From the NCBI GenBank assembly GCA_014132615.1, contig BMAH01000015.1:27976-91975 (forward strand): 64,000 bases of DNA, written 5' to 3'. Both the position numbers and the translations under genes were made by a program. This stretch comes from Gammaproteobacteria bacterium. GTDB lineage: Bacteria; Pseudomonadota; Gammaproteobacteria; DSM-16500. Each line of letters starts with the position of its first letter. Within the stretch, counting starts at the first letter, position 1. Below, piece after piece: positions 55,502 through 64,000 of the stretch. Below the pieces are notes generated by a model, which did no database searches, had not been told where the DNA came from, and saw only the letters and a program-made list of their open reading frames with translations.

Positions 55502-56800
55502 ATGTATTGGTGGGAATTGCAGCGGCTAGCAAATGAAAAAGTAAGTGCGAATGACCTGGCGCTTAGAGAAAAATTATTGCATTTTTCCAATCAAATGGCA
55601 GGTGACCATCTTCTTACTCTACTCGAGCTTTATCAGTTAACTACGGAATTTAGTAATGTAATAAAAGAAGGCGAAACAGAATGGCGCCTTTCACTCTCTA
55701 CATTAATTGCCAAAGAATTTCATATAAAAATACCATCTGCAGATGTTAATAGATTAATGAATGCTATTAATCAACTGATGAAATTTAATCTTTTATCGTT
55801 AACGAATTTTATGGCTTTATTGAATAAGGGTGAATTAGCCTTTTACTTGACTAACGCCCTAATTTATTTTGCCAAGGCTAAATTGCAAATTTCAATATAT
55901 GAAGTCATTGGGCTGTATCAACAATTGAATTCAGTGCAAATAAAAAATGTGGATATGGCTTTATCTTGGCTTGCAAGTGAAGCAGTGTTAACACCGGAAA
56001 TATTTTCAGTGGTGACATCGCATATCAATGAAGCTACCGAAATTGCAAATGGTGTGACTATTTTATCTCAGGGCTATATTGATACTCCTAAGTATAATGA
56101 AATTTTATTAAATCATAAAAAATTTGCTGTGAGTGTTGCTTACGGATTAACAGATTGTGCTAAGCAAGGAATTTTAAATTATGAATTAACAGAATTACTT
56201 TTAACCCGCCCTCAACAGATGAGTGTATTGGCAAGCTGCTTTTGTTTGTTAGCAGAGCAGCAACTATTAAATGAAACAACAAAAAAAATGCTGATGCAAG
56301 AAAGTCATATGTTATTGTGGATTAGTAATGTGTTGCGTTATTTAAAATCAGCTGCATTGATAACAGGCGAGAATTTCTCTTTATTAATAAAGAATGCAAC
56401 TTATTCATCCTTCATGACTAAGTGGTTATTCAAACTGTCTGAGCAAGGATTGATTACGCAAGGAAATTTTAATGAATTAGCTGCTTTCGCTAATGTTTTA
56501 TGCACAGAAGTAGTTTGTAATAAGCTGGATAACTTATTAACGTATTCAACCGTTTCTAGCAAAGATAAACACAAAGTTGTTGATTTAAATCAAATGCATT
56601 TTGACCGTATTATTTCTTTGTGCAAAAACGAAGTGAATGTCAGCAGTCGAATTAAAAAAGTAGGCGATTATTTGCAGGAATTGATTAATAGTAAAGCGCA
56701 TTCACCCACACTATTTAGACAGTCAGCTAATAAGCAAGATGCTCAAAAAAAATTAGAAAGCCAAACGACTAGCAGGCAATCTTTTTTTCATAATGCATAA
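55502..56800 (+). CDS. Helical tandem-repeat protein, candidate effector
   Basis: A 432-residue all-helical protein. From about residue 90 to 350 at least seven units of 30-34 residues follow each other, each beginning with a short hydrophobic-Leu start then (T/N)-x-x-x-(F/Y) and a longer helix: AVLTPEIFSVV, GYIDTPKYNEIL, GILNYELTELLL, QLLNETTKKMLM, ALITGENFSLLI, GLITQGNFNEL. The repeats resemble 'LLTxENF' repeats I recall from Legionellales proteins, but I cannot confirm this. There is no signal peptide. TTTAGGAG precedes the ATG. A protein-binding solenoid is likely; target unknown. Confidence 0.75.
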   Translation: MYWWELQRLANEKVSANDLALREKLLHFSNQMAGDHLLTLLELYQLTTEFSNVIKEGETEWRLSLSTLIAKEFHIKIPSADVNRLMNAINQLMKFNLLSLTNFMALLNKGELAFYLTNALIYFAKAKLQISIYEVIGLYQQLNSVQIKNVDMALSWLASEAVLTPEIFSVVTSHINEATEIANGVTILSQGYIDTPKYNEILLNHKKFAVSVAYGLTDCAKQGILNYELTELLLTRPQQMSVLASCFCLLAEQQLLNETTKKMLMQESHMLLWISNVLRYLKSAALITGENFSLLIKNATYSSFMTKWLFKLSEQGLITQGNFNELAAFANVLCTEVVCNKLDNLLTYSTVSSKDKHKVVDLNQMHFDRIISLCKNEVNVSSRIKKVGDYLQELINSKAHSPTLFRQSANKQDAQKKLESQTTSRQSFFHNA

Positions 56801-56825
56801 AGCTATTATTATTATGCTGCCATTT

Positions 56826-57485
56826 TTACATCATATTGCACACAAGAGTTACACTACCATCTTTTTGTCTAGTCCAGCCAGGTTTACTGTAATCCCATTG
56901 TTTATCCATTCCAACAGCAAATGCTCCATAAGCTTTATATGCAAGACTTTGGCAATTATTGGAGAGTAGGCTATAGTTTGAATTAAAGTTGTCAATGTAA
57001 GTTAATATATCTTTGAGCTTGGTATCAGGAAGAACCTTTTCTTTTTTTCTCCCTTCACAGAATCTATCACCTACACCTACCATACCTGCTTTATTGGCTT
57101 CTTCTTCAGTCTCATGAGCGGATATTAATATTTCTCGTCGAGACGAGTCACCATCCACTTTTGCAAATTGCATACAAAATATCGTTCCGGATTCAGTGCC
57201 TACGAGCAGCCATGCATGACTGCAATCATAAGGAATCACAAATGTCGTAAGGATGGAGAATAGCTGACCGCTAACTTCTTCTGTAAACCATATTTTATTT
57301 ACTTTTACCCACAATACGTTACTTTCACTTTCTGCCATTATTTTTTCTTCATTAGCAGTAATTTCATTAGGTAATTCTTCGATTTTTTGCTTTGCAGTTT
57401 CTTCCTCAATTTCTGTAATAGGAGTCTTTGGAAAATTAACAGTCTCTAACCAAAAAGACCTGCGGTTTTTTAAGCGAGTTTCCAT
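56826..57485 (-). CDS. Candidate papain-fold hydrolase, 219 aa
   Basis: An unrecognised protein with hints of a papain-like (LRAT/NlpC-type) fold: a strand with His in CSHAWLLVGTESGTIFCMQF (His90), and a helix start with Cys in YSLLSNNCQSLAYKAYGA (Cys178), where the N-N-C-x-S/x-(F/L)-A pattern is common at such active sites. The first 50 residues are Glu/Lys-rich and look disordered. There is no signal peptide. It converges on 55502-56800. Enzyme activity is a prediction from two motifs only. Confidence 0.6.
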   Translation of the reverse strand: METRLKNRRSFWLETVNFPKTPITEIEEETAKQKIEELPNEITANEEKIMAESESNVLWVKVNKIWFTEEVSGQLFSILTTFVIPYDCSHAWLLVGTESGTIFCMQFAKVDGDSSRREILISAHETEEEANKAGMVGVGDRFCEGRKKEKVLPDTKLKDILTYIDNFNSNYSLLSNNCQSLAYKAYGAFAVGMDKQWDYSKPGWTRQKDGSVTLVCNMM

Positions 57486-57599
57486 ATTTTACCTATATTT
57501 AGCTGAATAATATCTATTTAACTTTTGTTGTGTTTATTCTATACAAAGTTAATTTAGATACTATTAAGGATAGGTAAGATAAGTTTGTTTATCCTTGTT

Positions 57600-58133
57600 T
57601 TATTTCTTTTCTTTCAAAACACCATTTTCAAATACTAAGGTCATTGGTGGAATAACTTTGTTATAAATTAAGTTTGTGACAACGGTTTCATCAAACGCTT
57701 TGCTGCCATCTGGTGCTGTTTGCCTAGTAACAAAAGTTGGTGTGCCACAGGCGCTTTTTAGCTGGTCCCGTGTGCTACCTACACGGATAGAGGAACCGCA
57801 CACTAAGGTTGAGCCTACACTTAAGCCATTTACCAAAATATTCACTACGTTACCTTCACTATCTAAAGTTACTTCTACTTTAGAGCTAGGCGGAGCTTGT
57901 CTTACTAAGCCTGATATATCACCGCCCCCTTGAGGAGCGAAAAACGTCCATGATTGAGGAACGTTTTCATTAGATTGTTTTTGTTCTGTTCTTTGATCGG
58001 GTTTGCCGCATTGCTGTATAACTTGGTCTATGGTATTTCCATAATCAATTTGATTAAAATTAGTGGGGCAAAAAAAGGCAAAACTTAAAGAGGGAAGGGA
58101 AGAAAGAATAAATGCGCGAGTTAAAAATTTCAT
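57600..58133 (-). CDS. Exported DUF2845-like protein
   Basis: A 177-residue protein with a signal peptide (about residues 1-19, SLSFA). The mature part has two similar G-x-T/S-x2-(Q/V)-(V/L)-x2-(Q/A)-CG-P units: GNTIDQVIQQCGKPDQRTEQ and GSTRDQLKSACGTPTFVTRQ. This duplicated Cys-Gly-x-Pro motif fits DUF2845/SmpA-like exported proteins. It is probably periplasmic; the function is unknown. It lies 9 bases after the recombinase gene. Confidence 0.75.
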   Translation of the reverse strand: MKFLTRAFILSSLPSLSFAFFCPTNFNQIDYGNTIDQVIQQCGKPDQRTEQKQSNENVPQSWTFFAPQGGGDISGLVRQAPPSSKVEVTLDSEGNVVNILVNGLSVGSTLVCGSSIRVGSTRDQLKSACGTPTFVTRQTAPDGSKAFDETVVTNLIYNKVIPPMTLVFENGVLKEKK

Positions 58134-58141
58134 AATGTCTC

Positions 58142-59392
58142 CTAAGTAACTTCATCTGGTTTTAATCGTTTGGATTTCGCAGATAAGTGTCTATCGACGC
58201 GATCTATATCAATATATTTATCCATAGTAGCAGGATTATCGTGACCCACATCATCACGAATATGTTCACGTGGTCTATATTCAACTTCATTTGAAATAGC
58301 GGTATGCCTTAACCAATGCACGGTTGCAGTCGCTAAATCTTCTGCTTCATCTAGTTTACCCGCATCGCGTAATTTCTGTATGGCATTATCAAAAACGGTT
58401 TGTACGAGATTTCTAATTTGTCTTGCGCCTAAACCACTTTGCTTGCCTTTAAGTTTGGGAAATAAAGGGGTGGGTTCATCGCGCCTTGGAAGCGGAGTGA
58501 GAGCGAGCGTTAAACGGTAGCGTTTTAATGCTTCAAGTAATTCATCAGGTACAGCGACGTCTCTTAACTTATTTCCCTTGCCAACAGTGGTATACCACCA
58601 AAGGCCGCGTTTATCAGGGGCAAAATTTCCCATGATGGCTTGGCGTTCTTTGCTATAAGCTAATTCTGAAATACGCAAGCCCAATAAATAAAAGGCAGAA
58701 AGTAAAAATAAAGTACGTTCATGCTGATTATCTTCTTTAGCCATTATTTCTGCTGTTTCTATGACGTAAGCCCATTGCACTTTACTTAATTTGCGCATGA
58801 TTTTCTTTGCTTGTTGTCTTTGTATATAGCCTTTCTTTTGCCTGATTAATGCAACGGGGTTAGCATCTAAATATTCTTCTTGCTGCAAATAGGTAAACAT
58901 AGAACTTAAGACAGCAAAAATAGCTTCCATGGATTTATTGCTTAATTGGTAATTAGCTTTGTCTGGTTCCTTACCTAATTTATGTTCTAATTTGCTGACT
59001 TTCACTACAAAAGGACGCCATAGTGGATTGGGTATACGAATGCCTGATTCATTTTCTATAAAGCGATGAGCCATTTTGGTTGCTAACCAAGGTTTAGGCG
59101 GTGCAGTCACAAATTGCAAATAATCACGTATATCATTGCGGCTTAGTGCTTTAATGGGTTTTTTGCAAATAAGCCAAGACCAATGCAGCAAGCGTTCAAC
59201 TTCGCGCCTATATGAAGTAAAGGTGTCATTGGAATGCGCATAGCTACGCAAAAATTCAGCGCAAAGGTGATGTTCTTTTATAGCATCCGGAATAGCTAAC
59301 GTAGAAAGATAGGGTTGAACGATTTCTTCAATCTTATCCATATTTTCTAATGTATCAAATAAGGGCTGTATGCTAGGCATAACCTGGCTCAT
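58142..59392 (-). CDS. Tyrosine recombinase
   Basis: A 416-residue site-specific recombinase with an intact active site: Arg in LGLRISELAYS, Lys in TVGKGNKLRDV, H-x2-R in HWLRHTAI, His in VGHDNPATMDKYIDI with Tyr as nucleophile. The N-terminal SAM-like DNA-binding domain is at about 50-130. Longer than XerC/D. No phage genes, attachment repeats or tRNA lie near, and it is coupled by a 4-base overlap to the YiiX-like gene upstream, so it looks like a resident gene rather than part of a mobile element. Confidence 0.9.
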   Translation of the reverse strand: MSQVMPSIQPLFDTLENMDKIEEIVQPYLSTLAIPDAIKEHHLCAEFLRSYAHSNDTFTSYRREVERLLHWSWLICKKPIKALSRNDIRDYLQFVTAPPKPWLATKMAHRFIENESGIRIPNPLWRPFVVKVSKLEHKLGKEPDKANYQLSNKSMEAIFAVLSSMFTYLQQEEYLDANPVALIRQKKGYIQRQQAKKIMRKLSKVQWAYVIETAEIMAKEDNQHERTLFLLSAFYLLGLRISELAYSKERQAIMGNFAPDKRGLWWYTTVGKGNKLRDVAVPDELLEALKRYRLTLALTPLPRRDEPTPLFPKLKGKQSGLGARQIRNLVQTVFDNAIQKLRDAGKLDEAEDLATATVHWLRHTAISNEVEYRPREHIRDDVGHDNPATMDKYIDIDRVDRHLSAKSKRLKPDEVT

Positions 59393-60270
59393 GATGGAGG
59401 CGTATCCTTATCTTTATTGATTTTCTTTTTAGGTTTTTCTTCTTGTAGTTCAGACAATACACCTTGATCGTGATGCAGCCAACCTGTTTTAGTCCATGGC
59501 ATGCGTCGGTAATAAGGTAGAGGCTCATCGGGATTAAATAAAGGATATTTAATAATTGCAAAATAAGGCGAGTAGTCAAAATCTTTAGGTGAAAATAAGT
59601 GTGGATTACGCTGAAACACTTCTACACCATCTTTTTCATGCGGTTTGATAAAAGGCAAAATAGGGAATTGCACGGAGGCAAATGCTTGTGCAATTAATGA
59701 AGAGCAAATGCCGCTTGCTGGGTCATCTTTTTTTACTTTGAATAAACTAGAACCCCAGCGTCTAGGTAAAATACTCCAGGGTAAAAGGAAGCGCGCTAAG
59801 TCTAATAAATGTTTAATACTATAGGGATGACCTAGTGTTTTTACTGCATATTCAATAACGAGTTGTGTATCGGCTGGTGCAATACCAATCGGCCTGCAAA
59901 TACGAATATGATGATGCTGATAACTAGAGAGTGGATTAATCACAGCGCCTTTAGTATCAATTAAATCTTCATAAATTAATCTAGTGTTATCTTTTGCCTT
60001 AGTATGCTTGCGAATTTCTGCTTGTATTTCTTCATCTTCGTAATCATTTAATCGCCCAATATAAAGTGCAGCATGCGTCCACGGGCTCTGGGTAAGCGTG
60101 CGTATCACACTGCTAATACGACTACGCCCTTCAATTAAGAGTACATCGCCAGGGCGTATTTCATGTTTAAGCCTATTAAAATCATAAGGCATAATTTCAT
60201 GAGTCGGTGGCTCGTAAGAAAGCCAAGCGATTAATTTATTTAATAGCTTAATATACATCCGTTTAAACAT
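59389..60270 (-). CDS. YiiX/YebB-like NlpC/P60 hydrolase
   Basis: A 293-residue protein of the permuted NlpC/P60 type. It has IRPGDVLLIEGRSRISSVIR, the His in SPWTHAALYIG near residue 67, and the Cys in PASGICSSLIAQAF near 185, matching the YiiX/YaeF catalytic pair. A hydrophobic N-terminus may attach it to the membrane, and the C-terminal 30 residues are Lys-rich. Substrates may be peptides or lipid amides. Its stop overlaps the recombinase start. purB lies upstream. Confidence 0.85.
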   Translation of the reverse strand: MFKRMYIKLLNKLIAWLSYEPPTHEIMPYDFNRLKHEIRPGDVLLIEGRSRISSVIRTLTQSPWTHAALYIGRLNDYEDEEIQAEIRKHTKAKDNTRLIYEDLIDTKGAVINPLSSYQHHHIRICRPIGIAPADTQLVIEYAVKTLGHPYSIKHLLDLARFLLPWSILPRRWGSSLFKVKKDDPASGICSSLIAQAFASVQFPILPFIKPHEKDGVEVFQRNPHLFSPKDFDYSPYFAIIKYPLFNPDEPLPYYRRMPWTKTGWLHHDQGVLSELQEEKPKKKINKDKDTPPS

Positions 60271-60287
60271 AAGCTTATCCTTTTGCT

Positions 60288-61655
60288 TTACACGTTTTTT
60301 GCTAATTCTTGCGCGTAGCCAATATAACCAGCAGGCGTTAATGCTAATAATTCTTGTTTAACTTCAGGTGGTAAATCAAGTTGTTTTATAAATTCTTGCA
60401 AGGTTTCTTTATCAATGCGTTTGCCGCGAGTGAAGGCTTTTAATTTTTCGTAAGGTTGTTCTAGCTGATAACGACGCATAATAGTTTGTACCGCCTCTGC
60501 TAAAATTTCCCAATGATTTTCTAAATCCTCAGCGAGTAGATGCAAATTAGGATCTAATTTTAAAATACCTTTTCGAGTAGATTGATAAGCTAATATCGAA
60601 TGACCAAAAGCAACCCCTATATTACGTAAGACCGTAGAATCGGAAAGATCTCGTTGCCAACGCGAAATCGGCAGCTTGTTAATCATGTGCTCAAATAACG
60701 CATTTGCTACACCTAAATTTCCTTCAGAATTTTCAAAATCAATGGGATTGACTTTGTGCGGCATAGTGGAGGAACCGACTTCTTTTTCAATTGTTTTTTG
60801 ACTGAAATAATTAAGTGAAATATAACTCCATATGTCTCTGTCAAAACTAATTAAGATGGTATTAACTCTAATCATGATGCTAAATAATTCGGCCATGGCA
60901 TCATGAGGTTCAATCTGTGTGCTATAGGGATTCCATGTTAAACCTAAATTAGTCACAAATTTTCTACTTAATTCTTGCCAATTTAAGTTTGGATAAGCAA
61001 GAGAAAACGCATTGTAGTTACCGGTTGCACCGTTTAATTTTCCTAAGATGGAAACGTGCTTTAATTGTTCTAATTGTCTTTGTAAGCGAGCAATGAAATT
61101 AGCAAACTCTTTACCGACGGTAGTTGGTGTTGCAGGTTGGCCGTGAGTACGAGCGAGCATAGGTGTATGCGCATAGTCTTGAGCAAAATTTTTTAATAGT
61201 GCAATTAAGGATGCAAGCGTGGGTAAAATGGCATCTTCTACGGCTGTTTTTAGCATTAACCCATAGGCTAAGTTATTAATGTCTTCTGAGGTGCAGCCAA
61301 AGTGAATAAATTCACTAATGGCGTTTAATTCTGGATGATTGGAAATACGTTCTTTGATGTAATATTCCACGGCTTTTACATCGTGATTAATGCCGGATTC
61401 AATTTGTTTAATGCGCAGGGCATCTTGAGGTGAAAATTGTTGAATGATGGAATCAAGCACTTGTTTGCTAGCGGGGGTTAGCTTGGCGATTTGATTAATT
61501 TCTTTTTGTTCAGCGAGCATTTCTAACCAGCGTATTTCAACGACGACGCGAAATTTAATTAAGCCGTATTCACTGAAAATATTGCGTAAAGAAGACAATT
61601 TTTCCTGGTAGCGACCATCTAATGGCGAAATTGCCATGAGTGCTGCGGTATCCAT
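60288..61655 (-). CDS. purB: Adenylosuccinate lyase
   Basis: A 455-residue enzyme of the fumarase/aspartase superfamily that acts twice in purine synthesis. It has the start ISPLDGRYQEKLSSLRNIFS, HFGCTSEDINNLAYGL, the active-site TARTHGQPATPTTVGKEF region, and the signature SSTMPHKVNPIDFENSEG. The length equals E. coli PurB. mnmA lies upstream on the same strand, as in many gammaproteobacteria. Confidence 0.98.
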   Translation of the reverse strand: MDTAALMAISPLDGRYQEKLSSLRNIFSEYGLIKFRVVVEIRWLEMLAEQKEINQIAKLTPASKQVLDSIIQQFSPQDALRIKQIESGINHDVKAVEYYIKERISNHPELNAISEFIHFGCTSEDINNLAYGLMLKTAVEDAILPTLASLIALLKNFAQDYAHTPMLARTHGQPATPTTVGKEFANFIARLQRQLEQLKHVSILGKLNGATGNYNAFSLAYPNLNWQELSRKFVTNLGLTWNPYSTQIEPHDAMAELFSIMIRVNTILISFDRDIWSYISLNYFSQKTIEKEVGSSTMPHKVNPIDFENSEGNLGVANALFEHMINKLPISRWQRDLSDSTVLRNIGVAFGHSILAYQSTRKGILKLDPNLHLLAEDLENHWEILAEAVQTIMRRYQLEQPYEKLKAFTRGKRIDKETLQEFIKQLDLPPEVKQELLALTPAGYIGYAQELAKNV

Positions 61656-61689
61656 AGTAACTCCTGATCGGGTTTATAAGACTAATAAG

Positions 61690-62769
61690 CTAGCCTTCAA
61701 TAATACCACCGCCTACGCAAATATCATCCTCATAAAATACGATAGATTGGCCGGGGGTCACAGCGCGTTGGGGTTGATCAAAAAGAACACGGGCTTCATT
61801 ATCACTGAGGAATTCTATGACACAAGGTTGATCAGGCTGTCTGTAACGAGTTTTAGCACTCAGCTTGCCTTTAGGAATGCGATTGATCCAATGCAATTGG
61901 CTAGCGAGTAAGCTAGTTTTAAAAAGAGCAGGGTGTTCGCCTTGAACGACTTGCAAAACATTGCGCTCAATATCTTTATTAGCAACATACCAGGGGGCTT
62001 CCTGTTTACCCGCTTTGCCACCTAGGCATAAGCCTTGACGTTGGCCAATGGTATAAAACATTAAGCCCTCATGCTTGCCTAGCACTTCACCTTCTAGTGT
62101 TTCAATATTACCAGGTTTTGCGGGTAAATATTCATTGAGGAAGGCTTTGAATTTACGTTCGCCTATAAAACAAATCCCCGTACTATCTTTTTTTGCATGA
62201 TTGTTTAAGCCAATTTGCTGGGCAATTTCTCTTACTTTTGTTTTAGGTAAATCACCAACAGGAAAGAGGCTGTATGCAAGTTGATCTTGGCTTAATGCGT
62301 GTAAGAAATAACTTTGATCTTTTTGGGGATCTAAACCTTTAAGTAAATTAACGCCATTTTCTTCTCTACTGATGCGCGCATAGTGACCGGTAGCAATAAA
62401 ATCAGCACCTTGTTGTTTGGCATAATCAAGAAAGGCGCGAAATTTGATTTCTTTATTGCATAAAATATCGGGATTGGGCGTACGTCCAGCGCAATATTCC
62501 GTTAAAAAGTAGGTAAAAACACGTTCCCAGTATTGATCCGCAAAATTGACGATATGGAGTTCTATACCAAGTAAATCGCAAACAGCTTGAGCATCGGCTA
62601 TGTCTTCGGTCGCGGGGCAATAAGTGTCAGTGTCATCCCCTTCCCAATTCTTCATAAAGACGCCTTGGACTTTATGGCCGGCTTCTTTTAGCAAATAGGC
62701 GGCAACGGAGGAATCTACGCCTCCGGACATGCCGACTATGATGTGGGAAGATTTTGGTATTTCTATCAT
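61690..62769 (-). CDS. mnmA: tRNA-specific 2-thiouridylase MnmA
   Basis: A 359-residue enzyme that thiolates U34 of Lys, Glu and Gln tRNAs. It has the PP-loop [20 protein letters not shown] near residue 15, the first catalytic Cys in [16 protein letters not shown] near residue 100, and the second in [13 protein letters not shown] near residue 200. The mnmA-purB order is conserved. It follows the window-edge gene by 12 bases. Confidence 0.97.
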   Translation of the reverse strand: MIEIPKSSHIIVGMSGGVDSSVAAYLLKEAGHKVQGVFMKNWEGDDTDTYCPATEDIADAQAVCDLLGIELHIVNFADQYWERVFTYFLTEYCAGRTPNPDILCNKEIKFRAFLDYAKQQGADFIATGHYARISREENGVNLLKGLDPQKDQSYFLHALSQDQLAYSLFPVGDLPKTKVREIAQQIGLNNHAKKDSTGICFIGERKFKAFLNEYLPAKPGNIETLEGEVLGKHEGLMFYTIGQRQGLCLGGKAGKQEAPWYVANKDIERNVLQVVQGEHPALFKTSLLASQLHWINRIPKGKLSAKTRYRQPDQPCVIEFLSDNEARVLFDQPQRAVTPGQSIVFYEDDICVGGGIIEG

Positions 62770-62781
62770 TTTGATTATTTA

Positions 62782-64000
62782 TTATGTGTGTTTTACTGAA
62801 CTTCTATAAGTTTCTTCGCTACTATACATGGTATCATGCTTTTCGTGCAATTCTTTAAGAGTAGCGATGTCGCTTTGGTCTTTAGCAGAAAGAATTTGAT
62901 CAATTTGATTTTTAGTAATATCTTCTTCACCTAAGTAAATACGATAAATATCATTATGCGAGAAACCTTTGGTCATTAAGCTTGCTTCAATTTCTTGATA
63001 AGTACCATCATATCTGGGTCCCAATGTTACTGGAATTTTTTTCTGATAAAATTCTTTAGGTGGAATAGTAATCTGTGCAACTAAAAATTTTAATTTGTTC
63101 CTTTCTGTGGGCATATTAGGTATAGGAGCTTGGTTATAAATTTGTTGTAAAACAATTCCTAATAATCTTGGGTAGTGATAATCATTTTTAGGTTGGTTTA
63201 TTCGTTTGATGAATGCTTCACTAGTTCGCCAATTTCCCATTAAAAAAGGCTTTCTGTAATTATTCATTTCATTTTTAAAAGCTTCTTCAATTGCGACAAT
63301 AATAGCTTGTTGTTTAGCAAGAGGAGACTTTTCGGGTGAGTTAATAATGTTTTCTAATGCCATTATTAATTTATCTAAATCTTTTTTGTGTGTTTTACGA
63401 CCTAAAGCTTGATAGTCTTGTTTTAGAGTTTTTATTTGCGTAACTAAATTACTTGCAGTCAATGTTCTCAAACTATGATGTGGTGCGCTTGAATAATTAT
63501 ATTCTTCTTTATTGTTATGAGTATCGCCATCATAAACATCATGTTCATATTTGCCCAGCAAATTATCAAGATTGATAATATGTGGCGGTACAGGCGGTGC
63601 AGCAGGGTCAGGACTATTTGGATGGTGCCCATGTGTCCATTCTAAGCGATAATTATGCGTGGGATGGGAGGGAGGACGATCGAGATTGATTTCAACAGTT
63701 TTTCTGTTATTAATTAAAAAATCGATAGGATGTGCTCTCTTTATTTGAGCTATTATTTGAGCTGCTATTTGAGCTGGTGTTAAATCTTCTGCATTCGCTG
63801 GTGTCAAATCTTCTGTGCCCACTACGGTATGAAGCTCATGAATTTTATTGTTATGTACATAAAGTGAAAACTCATCGTTAATTTTATCTATCGTGTTAGC
63901 CAATTCGAATATAGTTGAATCTTTATAGGATACTTTAAATTTCTCAGCGAGATCTTGAATTAATTCTATATCAATTAATGCATGGCTATGAATGTTAATC
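62782..64000 (-). CDS. Unknown protein, 5' end outside the window
   Basis: The frame ends at 62782 and is open to the right edge: no minus-strand stop occurs in this frame between 63904 and 64000, so the apparent TTG start at 63903 is not the true one. At least 405 residues. The visible N-terminal part has NIHSHALIDIELIQDLAEKF, then a short near-tandem repeat around EDLTPA, a Pro/His-rich stretch (HGHHPNSPDPAAPPVPP), and helical regions. No family recognised. Composition resembles the accessory genes. It lies 12 bases from mnmA. Confidence 0.65.
   Translation of the reverse strand, partial: INIHSHALIDIELIQDLAEKFKVSYKDSTIFELANTIDKINDEFSLYVHNNKIHELHTVVGTEDLTPANAEDLTPAQIAAQIIAQIKRAHPIDFLINNRKTVEINLDRPPSHPTHNYRLEWTHGHHPNSPDPAAPPVPPHIINLDNLLGKYEHDVYDGDTHNNKEEYNYSSAPHHSLRTLTASNLVTQIKTLKQDYQALGRKTHKKDLDKLIMALENIINSPEKSPLAKQQAIIVAIEEAFKNEMNNYRKPFLMGNWRTSEAFIKRINQPKNDYHYPRLLGIVLQQIYNQAPIPNMPTERNKLKFLVAQITIPPKEFYQKKIPVTLGPRYDGTYQEIEASLMTKGFSHNDIYRIYLGEEDITKNQIDQILSAKDQSDIATLKELHEKHDTMYSSEETYRSSVKHT

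Noticed and set aside
58142..59392. Integrase as a sign of a prophage or genomic island
   Set aside because: No phage genes, attachment repeats or tRNA junction nearby; the flanking genes are resident.
62782..64000. Adenosine-deaminase-like start in the edge gene (HSHALIDIELIQDLAEKF)
   Set aside because: The His-x-His plus helix pattern is short, and nothing downstream fits that enzyme family.

Overview
This window looks like a chromosomal segment of a Legionellales-type gammaproteobacterium (Coxiella/Legionella/Rickettsiella/Berkiella-like), probably living inside eukaryotic cells. I infer this from three things: strongly AT-rich DNA, gammaproteobacterial core genes and local gene orders (mreD-yhdP, surE-nlpD-rpoS, msbA-lpxK, dnaX..ybaB-recR, a pyrophosphate-dependent phosphofructokinase), and an unusual load of eukaryote-like or unrecognised proteins set between core genes (ankyrin, F-box, leucine-rich repeat, helical-repeat and papain-like candidates). 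I saw no secretion-system gene here, so calling these proteins Dot/Icm effectors is inference. Species cannot be fixed from sequence alone.

Layout. 1-4441: end of mreD, yhdP and one unknown gene. 4510-12140: an accessory block with two ankyrin proteins, a decayed NTF2-like gene, a large unknown protein and a small unknown protein. 12176-16533: rnfB-like ferredoxin, metG, mrp, dcd. 16769-18673: another ankyrin-type protein. 18708-26950: ihfB, an ArnT-like glycosyltransferase, a DUF2066 protein, hda, eno, ftsB, surE, nlpD, rpoS. 27075-28976: a diverged paralogue of the large unknown protein at 9368-11338. 29020-34567: pfp, hemerythrin, an exported RidA, and a LysR regulator divergent from a two-gene unit encoding a haem-oxygenase-like di-iron oxidase and a fatty-acid desaturase. 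34654-36876: F-box protein and a Ser/Thr/Pro-rich protein. 37036-41859: universal stress protein, FixJ/FixL-type two-component system, mpl, an unlisted 39-aa membrane peptide, apaG. 41888-44713: LRR protein, two unknown proteins and a duplicated gene fragment. 44744-49409 (minus): dnaX, radical SAM, ybaB, recR, phospholipase D-like gene. 49845-50059 (minus): tRNA-Ser(GGA) followed by 4.5S RNA. 50135-55418: dapE, dapD, then msbA-lpxK-chagasin-type inhibitor. 55502-57485: a helical-repeat protein and a candidate papain-fold protein. 57600-62769 (minus): exported DUF2845-like protein, tyrosine recombinase coupled to a YiiX-like hydrolase, purB, mnmA. 62782-64000: an unknown gene that runs off the right edge.

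How it fits together. Core genes serve envelope building and recycling (mreD, yhdP, mpl, dapD/E, msbA, lpxK, nlpD, ftsB), replication and repair (dnaX, recR, hda, ihfB), stationary-phase and stress control (rpoS, Usp, FixLJ, surE) and translation (metG, mnmA, tRNA, SRP RNA). The accessory genes are inserted singly or in small groups, mostly with their own ribosome sites.

The most interesting items are: a new paralogous family (9368-11338 and 27075-28976) with a common C-terminal domain; a roughly 75-residue module shared by the ankyrin protein at 8060-9340 and the small protein at 11586-12140; and the LysR-linked di-iron oxidase plus desaturase pair. All family calls come from reading motifs by eye; no database search was run.
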